Shown here one piece after another: positions 1 to 10,579 of a stretch of 64,000 nucleotides of DNA. The notes beneath the pieces were generated by a model. The model was given only the letters and a program-made list of their open reading frames with translations. It had not been told where the DNA came from and did not search any database. The stretch's first letter is position 1. Each line of letters begins with the position of its first letter. The position numbers and the translations under genes are program-made. Source of the DNA: a gamma proteobacterium HTCC2207. Its GTDB lineage: Bacteria > Pseudomonadota > Gammaproteobacteria > Pseudomonadales > Porticoccaceae. Location: NCBI GenBank assembly GCA_000153445.1, contig CH672396.1, positions 33,668-97,667 on the forward strand, in the 5' to 3' direction.

Positions 1-10
1 CGGGGGGCGC

Positions 11-38
11 ATTCTATAGAAGGCCGACCCATTGTCAA
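11..38 (-). promoter_or_regulatory. rRNA-type promoter P2 (proximal), reading off the left edge
   Basis: On the minus strand a perfect -35 TTGACA (33-38) is separated by 16 bp from a -10 TAGAAT (11-16), followed at once by the GC-rich discriminator GCGCCCCCCG. Such discriminators are typical of stringently controlled rRNA promoters. Together with the similar promoter 114 bp upstream, and the known tyrS-rrn neighbourhood in Pseudomonas, this suggests that a 16S rRNA gene starts just left of the window. The rRNA gene itself is not visible. Confidence 0.8.
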
Positions 39-124
39 CAGTAGATTTTAAATAATTTTGACGCTCTTATTTAACTACTTTTTCTCACCGCTGTTTTGGC
101 GAGTCACCCTTGTTGGGAGGCCGC

Positions 125-152
125 ATTCTACAGACAGCTGGCATACAGTCAA
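125..152 (-). promoter_or_regulatory. rRNA-type promoter P1 (distal), tandem with P2
   Basis: The minus strand shows TTGACT (147-152), a 16-bp spacer and TAGAAT (125-130), then the discriminator GCGGCCTCCC. The bases upstream (about 153-185) are A+T rich, like an UP element. Spacer and -10 are identical to those of P2. The pair lies only 40 bp past the tyrS stop codon, and no terminator is visible between them, so tyrS read-through could also feed the downstream operon. Confidence 0.78.
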
Positions 153-191
153 CAAGTATTTCTTTTAATTTCTCAACTCGCCTAAAAGCCA

Positions 192-1496
192 CTAAATACG
201 CTGCAAAAGATGGTATTTTTTCTTGCCTAACCGGACGAGGAAAAAGCGCCCAAAAAGCGCATTACTCGAATCGAACAATTCGGCCGCTTTCATATTCTGC
301 TCAGCCCCTATAGCACGACCATTAATAAACACAGACTGGCGCCCCAAAGCGTCCTTTACTTCGCGCCCGACCTTTGCCATTCCACAGTCCATCAACAAAC
401 TGGTGAGCGGCTTGTCTGCCAATTCGGCAACCGGCAGCTCAGATGACGGCATACCATCTAAGCAAAGTTGTTCAAAATCGGACTCGGGCAACTGATTGGG
501 ATCTCCGGTAAATAGCGCTTCTGTGATTCGCAGCGCTGCCGCGAGCCCGTCTTCGCCATGCACAAGGCGTGTCGCTTCCCGCGCCAACACCGCTTGACCC
601 TGAGGCTTACCCTCAGCCTTATTATCAGCCTCTTCCACCGCGCTGATTTCCTCAAGGGATAAAAAGGTAAAATAGCGCAGAAATTTATACACATCAGCGT
701 CGGCGACATTTAGCCAAAACTGGTAAAACGCCAGAGGAGAGGTCTTTGATGGATCGAGCCAAACCGCACCGGCTTCAGTTTTGCCAAACTTGGTACCATC
801 AGATTTGGTAATAAGAGGAACAGTGAGAGCAAAACATTGGGATTTGTTTTGTCGACGCGCTAAATCAATGCCCCCGACTATGTTGCCCCACTGATCACTG
901 CCACCCACCTGCAGGGTGCAGTTATGGCGGCGATTTAATTCAGCGAAATCCATGCCCTGTAACAGAGCATAGGAGAATTCGGTAAACGAAATACCCGACC
1001 CCTCGCGATCGAGGCGCAGCTTTACCGACTCTTTATTAATCATATTATTTACTGAAAAGTGTTTGCCGACATCGCGAAGAAATTCTAGGGCCGACATCTT
1101 TTCTGTCCAGTCGAGGTTATTAGCCACTACTGCACTGTTTGCGCCGCAATCAAAGTCAATAAACTGACTGACCTGGCCTTTGATTTTATCGGCCCAACTT
1201 GAAATGACATCAGGTGTGTTGAGCTTGCGCTCAGCGGCCTTAAAGCTTGGATCGCCAATCATGCCCGTGGCACCCCCAACGAGGGCAATAGGAGTATGAC
1301 CCGCCTCTTGAAAACGCTTGAGCACCAAAAGTGGCACTAAGTGACCTAAATGCAGACTGTCCGCTGTGGGATCAAAACCGCAATACAGCGCTCGCGGCTG
1401 ATCTAAATGCTCTTCTAGCTCATTATCTGCGGAGACCTGCGCGACTAGGCCACGCTGGCGTAATTGATTAATTATCTCACTGCCACTCTGTTTCAT
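192..1496 (-). CDS. tyrS: Tyrosine--tRNA ligase
   Basis: Class I aminoacyl-tRNA synthetase that activates tyrosine with ATP and charges tRNA-Tyr in the cytoplasm. The class I signature is seen as HLGH at about residues 49-52 and the KMSKS-type loop as KFGKT at about 236-240. The tyrosine-site segment SDQWGN is present, and a C-terminal S4-like RNA-binding part contains the VFING motif. Length is 434 residues, close to the E. coli-type enzyme. The open frame extends upstream to a TTG at 1559, but homology favours the ATG at 1496, which also gives the usual N-terminus. The gene diverges from the M23 peptidase gene, and its 3' end runs into the rRNA-type promoters. Confidence 0.95.
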   Translation of the reverse strand: MKQSGSEIINQLRQRGLVAQVSADNELEEHLDQPRALYCGFDPTADSLHLGHLVPLLVLKRFQEAGHTPIALVGGATGMIGDPSFKAAERKLNTPDVISSWADKIKGQVSQFIDFDCGANSAVVANNLDWTEKMSALEFLRDVGKHFSVNNMINKESVKLRLDREGSGISFTEFSYALLQGMDFAELNRRHNCTLQVGGSDQWGNIVGGIDLARRQNKSQCFALTVPLITKSDGTKFGKTEAGAVWLDPSKTSPLAFYQFWLNVADADVYKFLRYFTFLSLEEISAVEEADNKAEGKPQGQAVLAREATRLVHGEDGLAAALRITEALFTGDPNQLPESDFEQLCLDGMPSSELPVAELADKPLTSLLMDCGMAKVGREVKDALGRQSVFINGRAIGAEQNMKAAELFDSSNALFGRFFLVRLGKKKYHLLQRI

Positions 1497-1691
1497 TGCA
1501 ACGCTTTTCACTGTATCGAATTTGGAGGCCAACTCTACAGATTGAGAGAGCAAATACAAGATGTTCTCGCCGCAATCTAAGCAACTGCCAGCATTTGAGC
1601 TGTTTTTAGCGGTAAAAAAGCGGAAGTAGCTCGCTGTAACTTATCAATTGATTAGGCTAAACTTGCGCGAATCGTACAATGCTGGCTGACT

Positions 1692-3053
1692 ATGATCGTA
1701 TTACTAATGCAAAAGGCGACACGTTTTTTGCATCTTATACTCAACGTTTTCCCGCGACGGCACCTTATTGCGGCGTCGGCGGTCAGCTGCTGCCTACTTA
1801 TACTGATCGCCTATCCGGTCACTGAGGCCGAGGCTAATCGCCAAGTCTCGGAACAACTGGTCCTGCCAGCTAAATCAGCCTCTGAGACAATTCCCGCAAT
1901 AGAAGCCCCTGAGCCACAACTTAGATGGGTCGAACAAACGGTAGGTTCTGGAGATAGCCTCTCACTACTCTTTAATCGTGCCAAGCTCAGCGCTGCAGAT
2001 GTCTATAAAGTTAGCTCATCCAAAGATGGCAAGCTGCTGCGCAATTTGTATCCGGGAGAGTCCTTTCATTTTGGCTTAAACAAAACCGGTGAGCTTCAAG
2101 AGCTGCACTATATACAGTCCCGACTGGTAAGCCGCATCTACAACCTTGAGGGCGGCAGCTATAGCTCTGAGCTCATAGAACTTGAGCCGGACACATTGCT
2201 TAGCTACCGCGAAGGCATTATTGAAGACTCACTTTATTTATCCGCCCAGCAAGCTAATCTGCCAGACAAACTGATTATGGAGTTAGCCAATATCTTTGCC
2301 TGGGATATCGATTTTGTCTTTGATATTCGTCAGGGCGACTCATTTGCGATTCTTTTCCAAGAAAAATATTTGGACGGTGAGAAGTTCGCTGTTGGCGATA
2401 TTGTCGCCGCGTCTTTTACTAACCGCGGCAAAACATATGAAGCGGTACTCTATAAAGACAGTAGCGGCCGCTCGAGCTATTACACGCCGGAAGGCCTGAG
2501 TATGCGCAAAGCTTTTTTACGTGCACCTCTGGATATATTTCGCATAAGCTCTGGCTTTAACCTTAAGCGCAAACACCCAATTCATAAAATGATCAAAGCC
2601 CATCGCGGGGTCGACTATGCAGCGCCAAGGGGTACGCCAGTGTTTTCAGCAGGCGATGGCAAGGTCTTAGCAGCAGGTTATAGCAAGGCAAATGGTAACT
2701 ATGTCTTCGTCCAGCACGGACAAACCTATGTGACAAAATACCTGCACCTGGACAAGAAAAAAGTACGCAAAGGACAGACCGTTAAGCAGCGCCAAACTAT
2801 AGGCACAGTTGGCTCAACAGGGTATGCAACTGGGCCTCACTTGCATTACGAATTCTTAGTGAATGGCGTGCACCGCAATCCACGCACGGTGAAGCTACCC
2901 CAAGCGAACCCTATCTCTACGAATGAGTTAGCGGCATTTAAGCTGGCAACTACTCCAGTGCTGACGCAGCTTGCCCAAGCCGGCGCTTCATCTGAGTTCG
3001 TCCAGCTGGAGCCACTGCCCAGCGCGCAAATAGGTATCGCCAGTGCCAACTAG
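1692..3053 (+). CDS. M23 family murein endopeptidase (MepM-like)
   Basis: Cell-envelope metallopeptidase expected to cut peptide crosslinks in peptidoglycan, allowing wall growth. The N-terminus (about residues 24-42) is a hydrophobic signal or anchor segment. An OapA/LysM-like region follows (about 78-130, with SGDSLSLLF), and the C-terminal LytM domain carries the zinc motifs HRGVD (H304, D308) and HLHYE (H383, H385). All expected ligands are present, so it should be active. Length is 453 residues. The ATG at 1692 lacks a clear Shine-Dalgarno; an ATG at 1707 is the alternative. A TACAAT at 1675-1680 would give an almost leaderless transcript. The tyrS / M23 / anmK order is as in Pseudomonas. 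Confidence 0.9.
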   Translation: MIVLLMQKATRFLHLILNVFPRRHLIAASAVSCCLLILIAYPVTEAEANRQVSEQLVLPAKSASETIPAIEAPEPQLRWVEQTVGSGDSLSLLFNRAKLSAADVYKVSSSKDGKLLRNLYPGESFHFGLNKTGELQELHYIQSRLVSRIYNLEGGSYSSELIELEPDTLLSYREGIIEDSLYLSAQQANLPDKLIMELANIFAWDIDFVFDIRQGDSFAILFQEKYLDGEKFAVGDIVAASFTNRGKTYEAVLYKDSSGRSSYYTPEGLSMRKAFLRAPLDIFRISSGFNLKRKHPIHKMIKAHRGVDYAAPRGTPVFSAGDGKVLAAGYSKANGNYVFVQHGQTYVTKYLHLDKKKVRKGQTVKQRQTIGTVGSTGYATGPHLHYEFLVNGVHRNPRTVKLPQANPISTNELAAFKLATTPVLTQLAQAGASSEFVQLEPLPSAQIGIASAN

Positions 3054-3062
3054 ACGCCACTG

Positions 3063-4175
3063 ATGTCGACTTCAGAAATCTATCTTGGACTAATGTCCGG
3101 CACCAGCATCGATAGTATCGATGCAGCAGCAATGACTTTTTCAGGCGGAAAATTAAAACTTTTAGGCACATATGCAGAGCCTATTCCAGCACGGGTTAAA
3201 CAGCAGATTCTCGACCTCTGCCAGCCTGGTAAAGACAGCGTACAGTTACTTTGCGAAACCGATAACCAGCTAGGTGAGCTTTTTGCCCAAACCGCGCTGG
3301 CTTTAATGCAAGCAGAGGGCATTCACCCAGAACAGGTAGCGGCCATAGGTAGCCATGGACAGACCGTTCGTCATTCACCGCCTAACTCTGGTGCAATCGC
3401 TTTCACTCAACAAATCGGCGATGCCAATATTATTGCCGCGCGCACTGACTGCCATGTGGTTGCAGACTTTCGACGCAAGGATATGGCTCTCGGCGGCCAT
3501 GGTGCCCCACTGGTACCGGCATTTCATAAAACACTTTTCTCATGTGCTCAGACCAATCGAGTGATTGCCAATATTGGCGGCGTCTCAAATATCACCGCCC
3601 TACCTAGGGAGCGCAGCTGCTATGGCTTTGATACAGGCCCGGGCAATTTGCTACTCGACGCCTGGTGCGCCAAGCACACAGGACAGAGCTTTGATGACCG
3701 AGGATCTTGGGGAGCAACAGGAGAGGTATGCCAAAAACTGCTCAATCAATTAATGGGCCACCCCTTTATCGCTCAAGTGGCGCCAAAGAGCACTGGGCGA
3801 GAGATGTTTAATTTGGCTTGGCTCGAAACACAGCTCAGTGACTTCAACTTAAAGCCTCAAGACATTCAGGCGACGCTGGTGAGTTTTACCGCGCAATCTT
3901 TAGCCGCTGCTATCAATGAATTAAACGAGCCTGTGGATGAGGTCTATATCTGTGGCGGCGGGGTATTTAATGATCAGCTTATGGCACAACTGCAAATCGC
4001 CCTAGGACCTAGAGCTCTGCACTCAACTGAAAAACTCGGTTTGGATCCAACCTGGGTGGAAGCCTGCGCCTTTGGCTGGCTAGCACATCAGTACATCAAT
4101 AATCAGCCTGGCAATTTGCCCAGCGTAACCGGTGCCAGCCGGGAAGCTGTGCTCGGAGCGCTATACAGACCTTAA
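3063..4175 (+). CDS. anmK: Anhydro-N-acetylmuramic acid kinase
   Basis: Phosphorylates and opens 1,6-anhydro-MurNAc released during cell-wall turnover, giving MurNAc-6-phosphate for peptidoglycan recycling. It belongs to the ASKHA-fold kinases. Visible motifs are GLMSGTSIDSID at the start, GSHGQTVRH near residue 97, the phosphate/ATP segment GFDTGPGNLLLDAW, and a glycine-rich CGGGVFND near the end. Length is 370 residues, normal for AnmK. The start lies 9 bp after the M23 peptidase stop, so the two are probably cotranscribed: one enzyme cuts the wall and the other recycles the fragments. Confidence 0.95.
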   Translation: MSTSEIYLGLMSGTSIDSIDAAAMTFSGGKLKLLGTYAEPIPARVKQQILDLCQPGKDSVQLLCETDNQLGELFAQTALALMQAEGIHPEQVAAIGSHGQTVRHSPPNSGAIAFTQQIGDANIIAARTDCHVVADFRRKDMALGGHGAPLVPAFHKTLFSCAQTNRVIANIGGVSNITALPRERSCYGFDTGPGNLLLDAWCAKHTGQSFDDRGSWGATGEVCQKLLNQLMGHPFIAQVAPKSTGREMFNLAWLETQLSDFNLKPQDIQATLVSFTAQSLAAAINELNEPVDEVYICGGGVFNDQLMAQLQIALGPRALHSTEKLGLDPTWVEACAFGWLAHQYINNQPGNLPSVTGASREAVLGALYRP

Positions 4176-4208
4176 GCGCTTAATCGAAAGAGAATAAAAA
4201 CGCTCAAC

Positions 4209-4721
4209 TCAGAAAAAACTGTAATCCTCTTCTTCCAGCAAGCGCTTCAACTCAGCTTGTCCAAAATCCACCGGTGAAACAAACGGCAATAGATCAGCCC
4301 TATCGAGACCAGCCGCTTTCGAGCTCACCTGACAGACTCTAATATCTATCACGCCAAGGGAAGAGAGCCGCGCAGCCAGATCAACTGTTGATTTGTACAT
4401 TCCATAGTTTTGCTTGAAGAACATCGCCACATCAGGCCCAAAGATTACGAACGCAATCGGACCTGCATGGTTATCCAAGTAGTCGAAGTAGTCTTTTGAC
4501 TGGAAGTGTGCCTCAGCGCGACGCAGCGCCTCAGCAATCTGACCTGGCTTGTTTAGATCTATGCGCGCCACATAACCGGGCGCTGTATCTACAGTAAGAA
4601 CAGCCGAATTTAAATCAGATGGTGAATAAGCGCTTTGATTAACACCAACACCTAATTCCAGAAATGGCTGCGCGAGCAAAAAGCCCGGCAAAAAAATCAG
4701 TAAAAACCAACAGTAACGCAT
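4209..4721 (-). CDS. Exported DsrE/DsrF-like protein
   Basis: A 170-residue protein of uncertain function. The ATG at 4721 has a good AAGGA 8 nt upstream and gives a clear signal peptide (RYCWFLLIFLPGFLLAQ). The frame stays open to 4823, but that would bury the signal peptide. The mature part contains FVIFGPDVAMFF, then Y-STVDLAARL, a single RVCQ cysteine and a LLPFV-PVDFGQAEL tail, which resembles periplasmic DsrE-like proteins of sulfur metabolism. The family call is moderate. It follows erpA in the same direction, so a link to sulfur or Fe-S chemistry is possible but is inference only. Confidence 0.55.
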   Translation of the reverse strand: MRYCWFLLIFLPGFLLAQPFLELGVGVNQSAYSPSDLNSAVLTVDTAPGYVARIDLNKPGQIAEALRRAEAHFQSKDYFDYLDNHAGPIAFVIFGPDVAMFFKQNYGMYKSTVDLAARLSSLGVIDIRVCQVSSKAAGLDRADLLPFVSPVDFGQAELKRLLEEEDYSFF

Positions 4722-4779
4722 AACAACAATCCTTGTTTGTAACGCTAATTTTAGATCGGTCGAGATAAGGCTAACGAGC

Positions 4780-5133
4780 TTAGATGGAAAAAGATGCTCC
4801 GCAGCCACAGGTTGTGGAAGCATTGGGGTTGGTGATCAAAAATCGCGATCCCATTAAGCCTACTTCGTAGTCTACAGTCGAGCCAACCAGATACTGGTAA
4901 CTCAAAGAATCAATCAGCACTGTAACGCCATCCCGGGTTACAGCAGTATCGTCTTCAGCCATAACATCTTCAAATGAGAAACCATACTGAAAACCTGAAC
5001 ACCCACCTCCGGTGACATAGACACGTAACTTCAAATCGTCATTGCCCTCCTCCACTTTTAGGGCATCAACCTTGGTCACAGCCTGTTCAGTGATATTTAG
5101 CGGCGCTGGGATGTATGTTTCAATACCTGACAT
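4780..5133 (-). CDS. erpA: Iron-sulfur cluster insertion protein ErpA
   Basis: A-type carrier that receives Fe-S clusters from the assembly machinery and hands them to apo-enzymes, including enzymes of isoprenoid synthesis and respiration. The three cluster cysteines are all present: GGGCSGFQY in the middle and TTCGCG near the C-terminus, in C-X(n)-C-X-C spacing. Length is 117 residues from the ATG at 5133; the frame extends to 5184 without family similarity. The site between M23/anmK and argC is where Pseudomonas has its erpA-type gene. The Fe-S demand in this window includes hemW. Confidence 0.93.
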   Translation of the reverse strand: MSGIETYIPAPLNITEQAVTKVDALKVEEGNDDLKLRVYVTGGGCSGFQYGFSFEDVMAEDDTAVTRDGVTVLIDSLSYQYLVGSTVDYEVGLMGSRFLITNPNASTTCGCGASFSI

Positions 5134-5231
5134 TACTACTCTGTACTCCAGTTTCTGTGCGCACAACGCGTAAGCGTTTTGCAAAATTGCCGGGCAAGGT
5201 CATTGTCCGACTGCATATTTATTTTGTTGAG

Positions 5232-5650
5232 TTACGACTGACTGCTGAGCTCTTTTGAGACTGCTGGGAACTGCGTAACTTTGCCGGGCTGTTGATGATA
5301 AACAAAATTGCCGACAACTTCAGCGCCTTTCTCAATTTCGATCAACTTGTAATTAACACTTCCTTGGACCACAGCCTTGACTGCCAGTTTAATTAACTAG
5401 CTAGCATAGAGATTGGCACGCGCGTTGCCGTTGATCACTATGTTAACAACCTCGATAACGGCAATAACTCAGCCATTGCTGAGGATGCGAATTTTCGCGC
5501 TCTCGTCAGATGAGACCATACTGCCGATCAGGCTTCCTTCGACTTCCAAGTTGCCCCTGAAGGCTGCATCGCCAGTAAGTGTAGCCCCCTCCGCAATCAG
5601 CGCGGTTGATCCTGAGGCGTCACTACTGTTGTTTTTTCTGCACCAAACAT
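5232..5650 (-). pseudogene. Decayed bactofilin gene
   Basis: Reading the minus strand from ATG 5650 gives MFGAEKTTVVTP, then a frame change. In the next frame comes a typical bactofilin beta-repeat region: STALIAEGATLTGD, FRGNLEVEGSLIGS, IRILSNG, then stop TGA (5469-5471), VNIVINGNARANLYAS, stop TAG (5397-5399), and VQGSVNYKLIEIEKGA to TAA at 5232. So there is one frameshift near the start and two in-frame stops. Bactofilins are polymer-forming cytoskeletal proteins used in cell shape or polar assembly. Pseudomonas has a bactofilin gene at this same place between erpA and the coiled-coil gene, so this is a lost core neighbour rather than an import. Confidence 0.85.
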
Positions 5651-5653
5651 TTT

Positions 5654-6358
5654 TTAATCGTCAATTTTCCACTCAAACTTCTTATCGAACTGGGCTTTTT
5701 CCATCCAAGAGTAGCGCAATACTATCCGTAACTGTTCCGGCTCAAAATTCTCCGGCAGCTCTAACAGGCCGCGATTGATGGAAAAATATTTAAACGTCAA
5801 CCGCAGGGGAAACTCGGCAATATCTGGGTCCAGTTCTTGTAACGAAATTTCAACCGGCTCCCCATTCACCATCCCTAACAAATACAGTTCAGCCAGCACC
5901 TGCAGGGTTTTCATTTTGACAGTTTTTTGTCGCACCACCCAGCGGTAATCAATACGGCCATCATCGAGCAAGGTAAGACGCAGATCGGCGACGGAAAGGC
6001 CATCGGGCTGATCTTTATCGCGCAGCAATTCCCTGTACAGCTTTAGCTCTTCATCGCGCTTATAAATACTGCGCTGAAGTAAAATCATCTCCTGCCGACT
6101 ATTTTCCAGCGCGGCCACATCAACCTTGGAACTCAGCCTAATTCGACTCAGCTCTTCCTGCTGCTCAGCAACAGTAGCGCTGAGTTCTTCAACCAATATC
6201 TGCAGTCTGTGCTTCTCGCTCATCTCTTGAGTAAATGTCTGTCCGCCCCAGAATTTTCCCAAAAACAGAGCCAACACAACCAGCGCACAGCAGACAACAA
6301 CGGCTAGATAGATCAGTCGCGGCTTGTAGGAGACAACGACTGATTTGACTTCGGACAT
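5654..6358 (-). CDS. Membrane-anchored coiled-coil protein (DUF6776-like)
   Basis: 234 residues with no known enzymatic motif. After a short basic cytoplasmic tail there is one strong transmembrane helix (about residues 15-34, LIYLAVVVCCALVVLALFLG). Then comes a charged coiled coil (about 45-115, rich in E, L, Q and R), and a beta-rich C-terminal domain containing VADLRLTLLDDGRIDYRW. It resembles the uncharacterised Pseudomonas family found between argC and bactofilin. The start ATG shares one base with the argC stop (TGATG), showing translational coupling. The partner bactofilin just downstream is broken, so this protein may have lost its partner. The function is not known. Confidence 0.7.
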   Translation of the reverse strand: MSEVKSVVVSYKPRLIYLAVVVCCALVVLALFLGKFWGGQTFTQEMSEKHRLQILVEELSATVAEQQEELSRIRLSSKVDVAALENSRQEMILLQRSIYKRDEELKLYRELLRDKDQPDGLSVADLRLTLLDDGRIDYRWVVRQKTVKMKTLQVLAELYLLGMVNGEPVEISLQELDPDIAEFPLRLTFKYFSINRGLLELPENFEPEQLRIVLRYSWMEKAQFDKKFEWKIDD

Positions 6359-7410
6359 CAGGGCAGCAGCGCTGGCGCAGCTAATCCAGCGTTTTCAGCC
6401 AGACCGCAGATAATATTCATACATTGAATACCCTGACCTGATGCACCTTTTGTCAGGTTATCTTCCACTACCAGCACAACTACTTTAGCGCCGCCATTGG
6501 GACGATGCACTGCGATGCGACAGACATTAGAACCGCGTACAGAGTTGGTCTGAGGATGACTACCAGCTGGCATTACATCAACAAAGGGCTCGCCCGCATA
6601 GCGAGCTTCAAAGAGGGCCTGCACATCGACGGTTAAGTCCGTCAACGTGGCATACAAGGTACTGTGAATACCACGATTAATCGGCAGCAAATGAGGTACA
6701 AAAGTGAGGTTAACCGATGCATCTTCTGATCCATTTGCAGACAGCGCCATATCATTTAAACCCTGCACAATCTCAGGAAGATGGCGATGGCCTGACGCTG
6801 CATAGGCTTTAAAGCTATCACTGACCTCGGTGTGCAATCCGCTGATACTGGCCTGACGACCCGCACCGCTGACACCGGATGCCGAGTTGGCGATCAAATC
6901 ATTGAGATCTATACAGCCAGCTTCCATCAATGGCAAAAAGCCCAACTGTACGCTGGTGGGATAACAGCCGGGGCAGGCGATTAGACTGGCGTTTGCTATA
7001 GCCTCACGATTAAGTTCCGGCAATCCATAGACTGCCTGGGGAATTAATTCGGGGGCGCCGTGAGTTTGGCCATACCAGCTCTCCCAAGTGGGCACATCTC
7101 GAATACGGAAGTCCGCTGACAGGTCGATAACTTTAACGCCGCGCTCGAGTATGCTGGCAACCATGCTCTGCGCGACACCGTGGGGCGTAGCAAAAAATAC
7201 CACATCGCACTGGGCAAGCTGATCCACATCGGGCAGAGAAAAAGCCAGCTCTACGATACCGCGCAAACTGGGATAGAGATCGGCGACAGGTTTGCCCTGC
7301 TCACTGCGAGAAGTGATCACCGTCACTTCTGCTTCTGGGTGCACGGCCAACAACCGGAGTAACTCCGCTCCGGTGTAACCTGTTGCTCCAACAATACCAA
7401 CTTTAATCAC
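6358..7410 (-). CDS. argC: N-acetyl-gamma-glutamyl-phosphate reductase
   Basis: NADPH-dependent reduction of N-acetylglutamyl phosphate to the semialdehyde, third step of arginine synthesis. The N-terminal Rossmann motif is [20 protein letters not shown]. The catalytic cysteine lies in [13 protein letters not shown], and HLPEI is in the usual place. Length is 350 residues, typical. The gene is first in a minus-strand group with the coiled-coil gene and diverges from hemJ. The 125-bp divergent region contains TATAAT at 7451-7456. Confidence 0.95.
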   Translation of the reverse strand: MIKVGIVGATGYTGAELLRLLAVHPEAEVTVITSRSEQGKPVADLYPSLRGIVELAFSLPDVDQLAQCDVVFFATPHGVAQSMVASILERGVKVIDLSADFRIRDVPTWESWYGQTHGAPELIPQAVYGLPELNREAIANASLIACPGCYPTSVQLGFLPLMEAGCIDLNDLIANSASGVSGAGRQASISGLHTEVSDSFKAYAASGHRHLPEIVQGLNDMALSANGSEDASVNLTFVPHLLPINRGIHSTLYATLTDLTVDVQALFEARYAGEPFVDVMPAGSHPQTNSVRGSNVCRIAVHRPNGGAKVVVLVVEDNLTKGASGQGIQCMNIICGLAENAGLAAPALLP

Positions 7411-7445
7411 GGGTCCTCTCTTTTCGTTATCTAGAAATACTGTGT

Positions 7446-7461
7446 CGGGCTATAATACCCG
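7446..7461. promoter_or_regulatory. -10 element(s) between argC and hemJ
   Basis: A perfect TATAAT lies at 7451-7456 on the plus strand. The same bases read TATTATA on the minus strand, and CGGG/CCCG arms flank the site. It could serve hemJ, argC or both. No good -35 is seen on either side, so activation by a regulator or weak basal use is possible. Confidence 0.4.
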
Positions 7462-7534
7462 ATTCTTATAGCGTCTGTGCGTTTTAACAACGGATATCAC
7501 ATCCCGTACAGCCAGTATTTTCCGGAGGTGTTAC

Positions 7535-7963
7535 GTGTACGAGTGGGTCTTGGCCTTTCATCTGATTGCAGTTATCTGCTGGTTCGCCGCACTGTTTTAT
7601 CTACCTCGACTATTTGTCTATCACGTTATGTCCGATGACAGCCTTAGCATCGAGCGCTTTATTGTTATGGAGCGCAAACTCTACAACGGCATTGCTACGC
7701 CATCGATGGTCGCCACAGTGGTACTCGGTGGCTGGCTGGTATCCATGTCGGTTGATTACTATTTAAGCCAACTGTGGTTTCAGCTAAAAGCTTTGTTAGT
7801 GGTAATTTTGATTGGCTACCATTTCGCCTGTGCCGCCCATCTGCGCAAACTGCGCGATGGCGTTAATGAAAAATCTCACATTTACTTTCGCCTTTTCAAT
7901 GAGGTGCCAGTACTGTTTTTGGTGGCGATCGTGATTCTGGTAATAGTTAAGCCGTTTGCCTAA
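7535..7963 (+). CDS. hemJ: Protoporphyrinogen IX oxidase HemJ
   Basis: Small inner-membrane enzyme that oxidises protoporphyrinogen IX to protoporphyrin IX, the penultimate step of heme synthesis. It has 142 residues and about four hydrophobic helices. The family signature is LAFHLIAVICWFAALFYLPRLFVYH (first half visible from residue 6), with the conserved heme-site histidines, and a QLWFQLKALLVVILIGYHF segment follows. The start is GTG with a strong GGAGG (7524-7528) six bases upstream. It sits before hemL and hemB, forming a tetrapyrrole cluster. Confidence 0.9.
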   Translation: MYEWVLAFHLIAVICWFAALFYLPRLFVYHVMSDDSLSIERFIVMERKLYNGIATPSMVATVVLGGWLVSMSVDYYLSQLWFQLKALLVVILIGYHFACAAHLRKLRDGVNEKSHIYFRLFNEVPVLFLVAIVILVIVKPFA

Positions 7964-8131
7964 CTGGTATTAAAAGAGGTCATCCGTCAATAAAGCACTG
8001 TCGTATCAAAACCGTCAGCACTTAACACAATTTCCATCGGCTATCAGGATGGCATCGTCGCAGTATATTCAGGATAATGCGGCCACAATTCGCAAGCTGC
8101 CTAAGAGGCATCACCAATTCAGGAATCATCA

Positions 8132-9424
8132 ATGACCTACGCTGGCCCTCGCTCAAAAGAACTTTTCGACGCAGCTCAGAAACATATACCCGGAGGTGTT
8201 AACTCCCCGGTTCGAGCCTTTCGCGCAGTCGGCGGAACGCCGATATTCTTTGATCGCGCAGCCGGTGCCTATATGTTTGACGCCGACGGCAAACGCTACA
8301 TCGACTACATCATGTCTTGGGGACCAATGATTCTCGGCCACGGCCACCCTCAGGTCCTGGATGCAATTCGCGAGCAGCTAGAAAAAGCCATGACCTTTGG
8401 CACACCCACCGAACTGGAGATTCTGCTTGCCGACAAAATCTGCGAGCGCGTACCGGGAATGGATATGGTACGCATGGTCAACTCCGGCACCGAAGCCACA
8501 ATGAGTGCGATTCGACTTGCCAGAGGCGCTACCGGACGGGATAAGATTGTTAAATTCGAAGGCTGCTACCACGGCCACTCTGACTCTTTATTGGTCAAGG
8601 CTGGCTCCGGCGCACTCACTCTCGGCGTACCCAGCTCGCCCGGCGTGCCCATATCTCTGGCCGATCACACCATCACATTGAGCTACAACAACATCGAGCA
8701 GGTGAGACAGACCTTCGCAGAGATCGGCGATCAAATCGCCTGCATTATTGTTGAACCCGTGGTTGGCAATATGAATTGCGTGCCACCGATTCCTGGGTTT
8801 TTACAGGCACTGCGGGAATGCTGTACCGCATCCGGGGCCGTATTAATCATGGATGAAGTAATGACCGGATTCCGTATTGGACCTCAGGGTGCGAGTGCTT
8901 ACTATGAAGTGATGCCTGACCTAGTCTGCTTAGGAAAAGTTATTGGCGGCGGTATGCCAGTGGGCGCCTTCGGCGGCAAACGCGAACTAATGGAACAGAT
9001 TGCACCTCTTGGCCCAGTCTATCAGGCAGGGACTCTGTCCGGTAATCCAGTGGCCATGGCTGCAGGACTGACCACCCTCAACTTGGTTTCCGAGCCCGGC
9101 TTTCTCGATCCGCTAGTCAGACGCACAGGTGACTTGGTAAAAGGCCTCAGAGAACGTGCCGCCAGCGCCGGCATCCCCCTCACCAGCAATCATGTGGGCA
9201 CCATGTGGGGAGTCTTCTTCTCTGAAGAAGAGAAGATAGTCAATTACCAGCAGGTTATGAAGTGCGATACCGAACGCTTTGGTAAGTTCTTTCACGGCAT
9301 GCTCGAAGCTGGAATCTATCTAGCTCCAGCCTCCTATGAGGCCGGTTTTATGTCTGCCGCCCATACAGATGACGACATTCAATTCACTCTGGATGCGGCG
9401 GAAAAGGTGTTCAAAACTCTCTAG
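8132..9424 (+). CDS. hemL: Glutamate-1-semialdehyde 2,1-aminomutase
   Basis: PLP enzyme that moves the amino group of glutamate-1-semialdehyde to form 5-aminolevulinate, the first committed tetrapyrrole precursor in the C5 pathway. The class III aminotransferase pattern is complete: [15 protein letters not shown] (about 118-131), the cofactor aspartate in MDEVMTGFR, and the Schiff-base lysine in [13 protein letters not shown] (K269). Length is 430 residues. The 168 bp between hemJ and hemL show a weak GATAAT at 8073-8078 and otherwise nothing recognisable, so hemL may have its own promoter. Confidence 0.96.
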   Translation: MTYAGPRSKELFDAAQKHIPGGVNSPVRAFRAVGGTPIFFDRAAGAYMFDADGKRYIDYIMSWGPMILGHGHPQVLDAIREQLEKAMTFGTPTELEILLADKICERVPGMDMVRMVNSGTEATMSAIRLARGATGRDKIVKFEGCYHGHSDSLLVKAGSGALTLGVPSSPGVPISLADHTITLSYNNIEQVRQTFAEIGDQIACIIVEPVVGNMNCVPPIPGFLQALRECCTASGAVLIMDEVMTGFRIGPQGASAYYEVMPDLVCLGKVIGGGMPVGAFGGKRELMEQIAPLGPVYQAGTLSGNPVAMAAGLTTLNLVSEPGFLDPLVRRTGDLVKGLRERAASAGIPLTSNHVGTMWGVFFSEEEKIVNYQQVMKCDTERFGKFFHGMLEAGIYLAPASYEAGFMSAAHTDDDIQFTLDAAEKVFKTL

Positions 9425-9481
9425 AGCGCTAACGACAGCATCCATTAAAGCGCCAAATAAAAAGTAGCGGCCACCAGATAG

Positions 9482-10578
<1,097 letters not shown>

Positions 10579-10579
<1 letters not shown>

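Noticed and set aside
192-1559. tyrS starting at TTG 1559
   Set aside because: The extra 21 residues have no family support; ATG 1496 fits the usual N-terminus.
5413-5778. 121-codon plus-strand frame over the bactofilin remnant
   Set aside because: It is the complement of the decayed bactofilin and of the next gene; no ribosome site or similarity.
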